Origin: an uncultured Clostridia bacterium
GTDB taxonomy: Bacteria; Bacillota; Clostridia; Christensenellales; Borkfalkiaceae
DNA: 10,298 bases
Direction of reading: 5' to 3'
Assembly: GCA_947589585.1 (NCBI GenBank)
Contig: CANQCA010000051.1
Coordinates: 1 to 10,298, forward strand
Shown piece by piece: positions 1 to 5,441 of this stretch; within the stretch, counting starts at the first letter, position 1, and the number at the start of each line of letters is the position of its first letter. The position numbers and the translations under genes are program-made. The notes below the pieces were generated by a model. It made no database searches, was not told the DNA's origin, and saw only the letters and a program-made list of their open reading frames with translations.

Positions 1-8
1 GGTGCACC

Positions 9-49
9 AAAGAAAGGAAAGTCCCCTTTGGGACTTTCCTTTCTTTTAT
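9..49. terminator. Bidirectional intrinsic terminator
   Basis: A perfect 17-bp stem (9-25 with 30-46) closes a 4-nt loop and is followed by a T-run on the plus strand. The A-rich left flank gives a T-rich tail on the minus strand, so it could stop transcription both from an unseen gene to the left and from the minus-strand surface-protein operon. Confidence 0.8.
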
Positions 50-210
50 ACGCTTTTTGAAGGGGCTCGAGGGTGGAGACGATTGCGGGAGCAATCGATT
101 TGCGGGCAAATTGTTTGAAAATAGAAATGTTTGCCGCAAACTGCACAGCACAGTGTGCTGTGCATCGGGGCGCGCCGCCAAAGGCGCGAGTCCCTGAAGG
201 TGCACCAAAG

Positions 211-236
211 AAAGACGGGTTATGCCCGTCTTTTTT
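211..236. terminator. Intrinsic terminator
   Basis: Stem AAAGACGGG (211-219) pairs with CCCGTCTTT (225-233) over a 5-nt loop and runs into six T on the plus strand. On the minus strand the hairpin is followed by TTTCTTT. It is the first good terminator downstream of the minus-strand operon that ends at 349. Confidence 0.8.
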
Positions 237-254
237 CGTGGTGCATCATACCAA

Positions 255-304
255 CACCCCTTCCGTCGCCAAAGGCGACACCCACCCCTCAAGGGGTGGG
301 CAAG
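255..304 (+). repeat. Interspersed double-hairpin repeat, copy A
   Basis: Two adjacent hairpins: GTCGCC (265-270) with GGCGAC (274-279), then CCCACCCCT (281-289) with AGGGGTGGG (292-300). The same layout, GTC-loop-GAC followed by a C-rich/G-rich hairpin, occurs at 5207-5270 in reverse and 7861-7904 forward, so this is a dispersed family and not gene-specific. Confidence 0.6.
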
Positions 305-322
305 GGTTTTGGACTGCGTTCT

Positions 323-363
323 TCGGGATCCTTCGGTCGCTCCGCTCCTCAGGATGACGCGGG
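323..363. repeat. GGATCC...GGATGAC type interspersed repeat overlapping a gene end
   Basis: The stretch holds GGGATCCTTCGGTCGC and, after it, CTCCTCAGGATGACGC. It resembles the short GTCATCCTGAG...GGATCC repeats seen between genes in many bacteria. On the minus strand its GTCATCCTGA supplies the last two codons and the TGA stop of the LysM gene. Family assignment rests on recall only. Confidence 0.5.
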
Positions 364-726
364 GGAAGGGATCTTCAAGGTTGTGCCGGGGGTCAAGGGA
401 GCGGCGGGGTCAAGGCCGTTGCAGGCGGCGAGGTCTTCCACGGTGGTGTGGAACTTCTCCGCGAGCGCGGAGAGCGTGTCGCCGGGCTGCACCTGATAGA
501 CGGTCGTCGGCGCCTGTTCCTCGATGCCGGGGCCGTCGGGGTTGGCGGGGTCATGATCGGGCGAGTTCCAATTTATTTCGAAATCAGGAGTAAGTGTTTG
601 CGAAAATTCCTGGGAGTATTTTCCCAAAGTTGTACCTATGGGAAGAAAAATCGCCATAAGGAGGATAAGAACTACCGCAATTTCAAAGAAAATCTTTTTG
701 CCGTGTGTTTTATGATTGGCTTTCAT
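349..726 (-). CDS. Small SipW-type secreted protein with C-terminal LysM domain
   Basis: 125 residues. A basic start (about 1-11) leads into a hydrophobic segment (about 13-30) ending in PIGTTLGKY, which matches the SipW-dependent signal region of the upstream proteins (GTMAKY, ATLARY, GSSFSK). The N-terminus is clearly related to that of its upstream neighbour: both carry KTHG, then K and F, then the hydrophobic stretch. After a short acidic Pro/Asp-rich linker (about 55-73) comes one LysM domain at about 77-120 (YQVQPGDTLSALAEKF, NGLD, LKIP), which in known proteins binds peptidoglycan. The start is ATG at 726, three bases after the upstream stop, with AAGGAG inside that gene. I infer a role anchoring or initiating the fibre at the cell wall, like TapA in Bacillus, but without sequence similarity to TapA that I can see. 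The stop lies in an interspersed repeat. Confidence 0.85.
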   Translation of the reverse strand: MKANHKTHGKKIFFEIAVVLILLMAIFLPIGTTLGKYSQEFSQTLTPDFEINWNSPDHDPANPDGPGIEEQAPTTVYQVQPGDTLSALAEKFHTTVEDLAACNGLDPAAPLTPGTTLKIPSPASS

Positions 727-729
727 TTC

Positions 730-1380
730 TTACGGTTTCTCCTTGGGTTTTTGAATCGCCGTGATAGTGACAGTGCTTTCGCTAAACATAATGTCGCAGC
801 GACCTTCATTTAAGCCACTAAAATCCGCAACAATCACATAGGTGCCGCTCTCAAAAGTCAAATTAACAGCCTCATCAGCATCGACCGAGTATTTTTCAAG
901 AGTATTATCATATACAAGCTTAAATCCGTCTTCAACTGCCCTCTCATTCTCGCATAAATAAAAGGTTATATCATTAAATTTGTCATGACCTATGTCGATT
1001 ATGTCTGCATTTATTGTGAACTCAAATTTGTAATCGACAGGCACTTCGATATTATTTTCTATCGAGAAAATGCAAACCACGTACTGATTCTCATCTTCGT
1101 CATACGATTCATCTCCGTACAGGTAGGAGCTGGACTCATCTACTATTTCAATATCAAACCCCGCCGTCCGCAACGTAAGATGCGTAGAGTCCGCAAATTC
1201 CCCTTTCGAAATGATTTTCGAGAAGGAGCTGCCGACCAAGGGCAAGGAAAGGAGCATGAGCGCGGCAAGAAGAAACACGCCCAAGCGAAACAGCTTTCCG
1301 CCGTGCGTTTTGGATAGCTCTATCGTGCCGCATAAGGGCTCACCCTCGAGGGACTTCTCTTTGCCGTCATGTTCCGTCAT
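730..1380 (-). CDS. Putative SipW-dependent secreted surface protein
   Basis: 216 residues, function not recognised. A long charged N-terminus (about 1-29) precedes a hydrophobic segment (about 32-49) and the boundary LPLVGSSFSKIISKGEF, equivalent to the SipW-type cleavage region of its neighbours. The remainder is acidic and beta-rich without Cys pairs or a known domain, ending STVTITAIQKPKEKP, which parallels the ends of the two TasA-like proteins (TLTITATQ, TLTVTAQQ). The start is ATG at 1378-1380 with AAAGGGGGG upstream, and it overlaps the signal peptidase gene before it by 14 bp, so the two are translationally linked. It is probably a third, divergent fibre or matrix subunit. Codon use is more AT-rich than in the flanking housekeeping genes. 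Confidence 0.75.
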   Translation of the reverse strand: MTEHDGKEKSLEGEPLCGTIELSKTHGGKLFRLGVFLLAALMLLSLPLVGSSFSKIISKGEFADSTHLTLRTAGFDIEIVDESSSYLYGDESYDEDENQYVVCIFSIENNIEVPVDYKFEFTINADIIDIGHDKFNDITFYLCENERAVEDGFKLVYDNTLEKYSVDADEAVNLTFESGTYVIVADFSGLNEGRCDIMFSESTVTITAIQKPKEKP

Positions 1381-1894
1381 GCGATTTGCCCCCCTTTCTC
1401 AAGAAAATCGTGGGAAGAATGATCAAAATCACGCCGATGAGCGCGATCGTGCAGAGCCCGAGCGGCGATCGGAGCCAAAGGATCGCGTCGCCGACGCCGG
1501 GCAGTACTACCTTTACTTTCCCTAAGATGTTTGACGCGGGGAAAGGCGCGTCGTCTGTATTGTTTGCGTCGCCCCTGGTGACGGCCTCACCCTCTTCCAA
1601 AGAGACGAGCCGATGGGTGACGAGATTTCCGAATTCATCTTGATAGGTCACGACGTCTCCGACCTCGTAACTATCTTCCTCATGGATGAAGAGCAGGGCG
1701 CCCACGGGAAGTTCGGGCTCCATGCTGCCCGAGAGCACCACGGCGCTCCCCCATCCAAAAACTGTGGGCAGAGGGTTCCCCCTTGCCCATGAAATTGCCG
1801 TATAGCCGAGCAGGCCGAAGATGATAAGAAAGAGCACCGCAAACACGCCCGTCACGATCTTCCCTGCCAGCCGAACTTTATTCTTTCGCTTCAT
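1367..1894 (-). CDS. sipW: SipW-like type I signal peptidase (S26B), intact copy (sip1)
   Basis: 175 residues, membrane protein. The N-terminal membrane helix is at about 14-33. The catalytic serine lies in SGSMEP (Ser57). The partner is a histidine in VTHRL (His94), as in the ER/SipW class, not the lysine of ordinary SipS-type enzymes. The conserved GD box is TRGDANNTDDAPF (Asp109). A second helix at about 141-163 precedes a basic tail. It should cleave the SipW-type signal peptides of the surrounding proteins on the outer face of the membrane. Its ATG overlaps the TAA of tasA-like 2 (TAATG), and no strong Shine-Dalgarno site is visible, so translation probably depends on ribosomes finishing the upstream gene. 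That makes the frameshift in the upstream gene relevant to its expression. Confidence 0.92.
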   Translation of the reverse strand: MKRKNKVRLAGKIVTGVFAVLFLIIFGLLGYTAISWARGNPLPTVFGWGSAVVLSGSMEPELPVGALLFIHEEDSYEVGDVVTYQDEFGNLVTHRLVSLEEGEAVTRGDANNTDDAPFPASNILGKVKVVLPGVGDAILWLRSPLGLCTIALIGVILIILPTIFLRKGGKSHDGT

Positions 1895-2591
1895 TATGGT
1901 GATTCTGTTGATATTTTTGCCTGTTGTGCGGTGACGGTCAGTGTGCCAAAGGAAAATTCATGTGACTGTATCTTCGTATCCGCTTCATTGGCATCATCCA
2001 TCGGGTCATCCGAATCGCCGTTATACTCCCACTTATAGCAAACATAAAAAGATTTACTTTCACCGGGGTTAAGTGTAAAAGGTTCGGGATCCTCTGTGAC
2101 GAAATTTTCATCCTCAAAGTTACTACTATCGTCCCCAGGGTAAGAATCCCCCAGCTCCTTATCAACGACACAAAAAACCAGTGCGGCGTTTGTATAATCT
2201 ATTTTACCGGGAGAGTTAGGACAAATCGAGGCGAGGCCTTCTATTGTAATGTCGGCAGCCACATTGCCTGCATTTTCGATTTTGATTTCCGCGTAGCCCC
2301 AGGTACCGGGAATGATTGTATTTTCTTCGGTAGGCAAATCAACTTCCTCATCGCCTTCGTCCAACGGAGAAACTGTCCATATGAAAATTCCAAGCTCGGG
2401 CTCTCTGCCGTCACGATATCATTGTCGCCAACGAATATACTCCACGTTGCTACTGGTGCTTTCAAGCCGGATGCAGAGCCCTTGCTATAATACCTCGCCA
2501 AAGTAGCGGAAACGGCGCAGGCGGCAAGCGTCATGACGGCAAGCATGATACCGGCGACTTTGAAGAAGCCGTTTCTTACGAACTTGTTCAT
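1894..2591 (-). pseudogene. TasA-like SipW substrate 2, frameshifted
   Basis: Two overlapping frames together make one protein of about 232 residues, homologous to the 224-residue gene upstream. Frame one (ATG at 2591, AGGAGG at 2601-2606) gives the signal region MNKFVRNGFFKVAG...ATLARYYSKG and VATWSIFVGDNDIVTAE. The second frame continues PELGIFIWTVSPLDEG...IIPGTWGYAEIKIENAGNVAA...FYVCYKWEY...FGTLTVTAQQ. The paralogue has the matching ATWIIQP, IAPGTWGY, VENKGDVDA, IYICYEWKY and LGTLTITATQ. The break falls near 2385-2410. Removing one AG from the AGAGAG run (plus-strand CTCTCT at 2401-2406) restores a clean reading, as would one added base nearby. Without correction the first frame stops at 2241. 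True decay, population variation or a sequence error are all possible. Confidence 0.75.
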
Positions 2592-2799
2592 TTGTCATGA
2601 CCTCCTGTGTACGTGGGCGGTACCCCTTATTGTACAGCCCGCCGAGGGCATGCCCCCGACAGGCTGCACCGCTAAGAAGTCCGAAATACTTGTTTCAGCC
2701 ACAGCAGACAGCCCATGCGCCAACTCCATGGCTGCCCGTCTACAGTTGTTTCAACCACAGGCGGCGCATGCAAGGCCGTCTGCTTGCGAATGAGAAAAA
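2592..2799 (-). promoter_or_regulatory. Intercistronic leader with two strong hairpins
   Basis: These 208 bases between the two TasA-like genes contain a near-complete hairpin at 2635-2666 (about 12-14 bp including wobbles, around a GCAT centre) and a second long-range structure pairing 2704-2709 with 2778-2783 and CATGCGCC (2714-2721) with GGCGCATG (2763-2770). Neither is followed by a T-run in the minus direction, so they do not look like ordinary terminators. They could set the ratio of the two subunits by RNA processing or stability. The downstream ribosome binding site AGGAGG (2601-2606) is left open. I see no convincing promoter. Confidence 0.5.
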
Positions 2800-3474
2800 T
2801 TACGCTGTTTCCTTTTCGGGCTCAACCTGCGTTGCGGTGATGGTAAGCGTGCCAAGAGTGAGTTCTCCGCCTGTCGTTCCCATTGTCGTATCGGCACCAT
2901 CATTGGTGTCCGCGCTACCGTCAGCTTCATACTTCCACTCATAGCAAATATAAATGGTGATAACGCCATTTGTTTTACTAACTTTAACGCCACTCGTAAG
3001 GTTTCCGCCGTCTTTAGTGGTCATCTCTGCGTAACTCGCCCCCGCCGAATCCATGGCAACGACCTTGAATTGCAGGTTGCCAGACTCTGCACCACTCGAC
3101 GGCTTAGGATCCCCAGTTACTTTCAAAGTAGCATCCACGTCGCCTTTGTTCTCGACCTTGATTGATGTATAACCCCAAGTGCCGGGAGCGATCTTGTTTG
3201 CTTCAACAGCATTGTTCGCCGCGGTATTTGTCTTGATCGGCTGAATTATCCATGTGGCTGAACCCAAATTAACTGTGGTTGAGAGGTCGCCGGCAGCGCC
3301 TTCGCCGACACTGACATCGATATCCCACTTTGCCACTGTAACTGTCCCGCCGGTCGTTTTACCGCTGCTAACGTACTTCGCCATCGTACCGGCAACGATG
3401 CACATGGTCAGCATCATGATGGCGACCATCAAGCCGGCGACTTTGAGAAAGAATTTTTTCTTTGTGTCGTTCAT
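2800..3474 (-). CDS. TasA/camelysin-like fibre protein with SipW-type signal peptide
   Basis: 224 residues from ATG 3474, with AGGAG at 3484-3488 nine bases upstream; a TTG two codons earlier is less likely. The N-terminus has a lysine-rich start, a hydrophobic core (about 9-29) and the boundary AGTMAKYVSSGKTTGG. This is the form of SipW-cognate signals, in which cleavage follows a small-x-Ala motif. The mature part is Gly/Thr/Val-rich with alternating beta strands, including VAKWDIDV, ATWIIQP, IAPGTWGYTSIKVENKGDVDA, IYICYEWKYEADG and LTLGTLTITATQ. This matches the general pattern of TasA/camelysin proteins, which form extracellular fibres in Bacillus biofilms. The assignment rests on signal, size and context, not on a catalytic motif. 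It is the only intact copy of the two and so probably the main subunit. Confidence 0.82.
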   Translation of the reverse strand: MNDTKKKFFLKVAGLMVAIMMLTMCIVAGTMAKYVSSGKTTGGTVTVAKWDIDVSVGEGAAGDLSTTVNLGSATWIIQPIKTNTAANNAVEANKIAPGTWGYTSIKVENKGDVDATLKVTGDPKPSSGAESGNLQFKVVAMDSAGASYAEMTTKDGGNLTSGVKVSKTNGVITIYICYEWKYEADGSADTNDGADTTMGTTGGELTLGTLTITATQVEPEKETA

Positions 3475-3549
3475 GTTCAAAATCTCCTACTTATTCTTTT
3501 TTTGTATGTCATTCCAAAGCCGTGTGGCGCGGCCCCGTCGTAACCCGAA

Positions 3550-4178
3550 TTATGACTGACCGTCCCGGCCGACGCCGTCTGCGTTCTTCTGTGCCCTCCG
3601 CGCCAATGCGTCGCCGATCAGGGGCCCGATGATGAAAATGAAGAGCACGAGGATGATGGGCAGGGCAAAGAAGACGATGATGCCCACGGGCGATTGGATC
3701 ATCATGAACACTCCGCCCAGACCGACCCAATGGGTCTTATACACGCCGACGATCTGATCGGCGCTCACCATGCCTTGGTCGGGGGCATTGTTGGCGTCCC
3801 CCTGCGTGATATAGGCGGCGTTGCCTTCTTCGTCCGTGGTGATCTCCTTGATCCTGTGGGTCACATAGACGTCCCCGCTGTGGAAGCAGATGATATCCCC
3901 CACGTTGTAGGTGCGTCGTCGCCGGTGTTTTTGATGATCAAGAGGTCGTTTTCATCGAAGACGGGGGCCATGCTGCCCGATTTCACCATCAGCGGGGTAT
4001 AGCCGAAACAGCTCGGCGGGGCGTCCCGATGGAACAAAGTACTTACCAGAAGGGATGTGCAGATGATAAAGCCGGGCAAAAGCAAAAGGCAGAGGAAGAG
4101 CCCTGCGACGTTGTATTTATTGAAAAAACGGTTCCTTTGCTTGCCATTCTTCTTGCTCGCGCTCTTTGCCGAAGCCAT
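3550..4178 (-). pseudogene. sipW: SipW-like type I signal peptidase, second copy (sip2), frameshifted
   Basis: The first frame starts at ATG 4178 with AGGAGG (4191-4196) and gives a basic N-terminus, a membrane helix (about 24-47) and the catalytic serine in KSGSMAPVF (Ser69), then loses the frame near 3905-3920 after KNTGDDA. The other frame carries YNVGDIICF, the catalytic histidine region VYVTHRI, the GD box ITQGDANNAPDQG, a C-terminal helix (MIQSPVGIIVFFALPIILV) and a basic tail. Together they make a complete enzyme of about 209 residues. One missing base, or two extra, explains the break. There is no homopolymer at the site. The serine and histidine are in separate fragments, so neither would be active alone. 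sip1, 1.7 kb downstream, could cover the function. Confidence 0.8.
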
Positions 4179-4258
4179 ATGGATCGTTTTCCTCCTTCCT
4201 CGCTGCCGTATGCTACATAATCCGCATTATGATGCTGTCGGTTTTTCGGCGGCCTTTT
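4179..4258. other. Intergenic spacer with CATAAT/ATTATG palindrome
   Basis: The spacer between the recombinase and sip2 holds the inverted repeat CATAATCCGCATTATG (4216-4231: 6-bp arms around CCGC). It could be an operator or one half of a recombination site; I see no matching second copy in the window. No clear terminator separates the recombinase from the surface-protein operon, so read-through is possible. Confidence 0.4.
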
Positions 4259-5100
4259 TTATAGAATGAGGCGCATGGATTCCATTCTGCGGCGGTGCTC
4301 CGTGCCCGTGCTGACGATATAGATACGCGTCGTTTCGATGCTGCAGTGGCCGAGAAGATCGGCAAGCTTCACGATGTCCTTTTCGATGCCGTAGAAAACG
4401 CGCGCAAACAGGTGGCGCAAATTGTGGGGAAAGGCCTTCTGCGGTCGACCCCCGCCGAGCGGCAGAGCGACTTCATCTCCCGCCAGATGTTGGTGCGGTC
4501 CATGGGCCTTCCCGTGCGGGTGACGAAGACTGCCCCGGAGGAAATTTTTTGCTTCTCGATGTAGCGAAGGAGCTTCTTCTGCAAAGATGATACGAGGAAG
4601 ACCGTGCGCGTTTTGCCCTTGAGGGAGACGACCGCCTCGCCGCAATTTACCGCCTCCGCCGTAATGAAGGGAAGCTCGCTCACGCGGATGCCCGTCCCGC
4701 AGATGGTCTGCAAAATGAGATCGAGGCGTTCGTTGTACCGGCTCCTGGCGGCGCGGCAGAGGCGTTCGTATTCCGCTTTGGTCAGCTCTTTTTCTTCGGG
4801 GCAAAAGATCTGCCGCTGGACCTTCAGGGTTTTTACCTTGCAATCCTGCCTTCCCAAAAAAGTAAAAAGGCTATTGAGACTTGCCAATACCGAATTGATG
4901 CTTCGGACTGCGAAGCCGCCCTCGAGAAGACGCTCCTTGTAGCCGATGACGGTGGCTTTCGACACCTCTTTGCCGCATGTGAATTTCGCGAACGCCCGCA
5001 CGTCCCGCAGATATTTCTCCACGGTGTTTCTGCTCTTTTCCTCGCATATGAGATGCGTATGAAAATCCGATACCATCCTCTCCGTGATCGCCGTTTCCAT
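4259..5100 (-). pseudogene. XerC/D-like tyrosine recombinase, frameshifted
   Basis: About 280 residues if the frame is repaired, the usual size for Xer-type enzymes. ATG at 5100 has GGAGG ten bases upstream. The N-terminal core-binding domain (about 1-95: FHTHLICEEKSRNTVEKYLRDVRAF) is followed by the catalytic domain with the first arginine in GTGIRVSEL (Arg139). The frame is lost near 4438-4453 after SAGVDR. The other frame supplies KAFPHNLRHLFAR (HxxR), LLGHCSIETTRIYI (second His and the nucleophilic Tyr) and the C-terminus. A GGGGG run lies at the break. As read, the main frame lacks the HxxR box and the tyrosine and would be dead. Family members resolve chromosomes, move integrative elements or flip promoter segments; which applies here cannot be told. 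Confidence 0.85.
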
Positions 5101-5153
5101 TTGATATATGCCTCCGGCTATATTTTACCCCAAAAAAAATGCCTGCAAGTATG

Positions 5154-5192
5154 AAAAATTAACCCGCAGGCTTAGCCTGCGGGTTAATTTTT
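5154..5192. terminator. Perfect 18-bp bidirectional terminator
   Basis: AAAAATTAACCCGCAGGC (5154-5171) is exactly complementary to 5175-5192 around a TTA loop. The A/T ends form U-tracts in both directions. It lies between mnmE and the recombinase and should isolate their transcripts. Confidence 0.9.
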
Positions 5193-5206
5193 GGCGGCTC
5201 CCGAGA

Positions 5207-5270
5207 AGTGGGCAGCAGCTCCATGGCGCCTCCCGGGGAGGAGCTGTCACTTTAGTGACTGAGGTGGGTG
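5207..5270 (-). repeat. Interspersed double-hairpin repeat, copy B
   Basis: Read on the minus strand it has CCACCTCAGTCAC, a TAAA loop and GTGAC (5246-5259), then the CCTCCC/GGGAGG hairpin (5229-5241). The order and spacing match copies at 255-304 and 7861-7904, though the loop sequences differ, suggesting that paired stems are kept while bases drift. Confidence 0.6.
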
Positions 5271-5389
5271 CCATTTCCAATTGCGTAGAATTTATTTTTG
5301 AACTCGCCCCACCCCCCTACCCCCCTCCCACGGAGGGGGCAGCGTGCGGACTGCGTAGGAGGGGATTCACTCGGCCGCAGAACGGCCTC

Positions 5390-5436
5390 GGAATGACACC
5401 GGGGGACGGGGCGGAATGACACCGGGAGACAGGGGC
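5390..5436. repeat. Tandem duplication of about 23 bp
   Basis: Two adjacent units begin GGAATGACACCGGG: 5390-5412 and 5413-5436, differing by two changes and one extra base. They end just before the mnmE stop codon. The preceding sequence (CTCGGCCGC...GCCTCGGAATGAC) resembles the interspersed repeat at 323-363. Confidence 0.7.
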
Positions 5437-5441
5437 AGCGG

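Larger units (their letters stand above)
1..240. repeat. Hairpin-rich intergenic element bounded by GGTGCACC repeats
   Basis: No gene is supported in 1-348. The exact 16-mer GGTGCACCAAAGAAAG occurs at 1-16 and again at 199-214, each time leading into an intrinsic terminator. Between them lie consecutive perfect inverted repeats: 80-86/91-97 with a GGGA loop, 98-102/107-111, 129-133/137-141, 142-152/154-164 (11-bp arms around one base) and 171-176/183-188. The spacing of about 198 bp suggests the window opens at the end of one copy of a repeated unit and then holds a full second copy. Short ORFs across it have no recognisable domain and ignore the palindromes, so I treat them as noise. Confidence 0.6.
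5101..5441. other. Gene-free region with terminator and repeats
   Basis: This 341-bp gap between mnmE and the recombinase holds a bidirectional terminator (5154-5192), a reverse copy of the double-hairpin repeat (5207-5270), a C-rich/G-rich stretch with CCCCTCCC/GGAGGGGG at 5305-5340 that looks like a degenerate further copy, and a tandem duplication at 5390-5436. A weak minus-strand promoter for the recombinase may lie at 5117-5149 (TTGCAG then TAAAAT with a short spacer). I see no coding potential. Confidence 0.55.

Noticed and set aside
80..188. CRISPR array
   Set aside because: The palindromes differ in sequence and spacing; there are no identical repeats with unique spacers and no cas genes.
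73..593. Overlapping plus-strand frames at the left end
   Set aside because: They cross terminators and palindromes and overlap the LysM gene; the translations are low-complexity Arg/Pro/Ser with no domain.
3900..3940. Programmed -1 frameshifting in the second signal peptidase
   Set aside because: The only candidate slip site reads CAAAAAC, which does not fit X-XXY-YYZ, and no clear downstream stimulatory structure is visible. The other two breaks also lack slippery heptamers.
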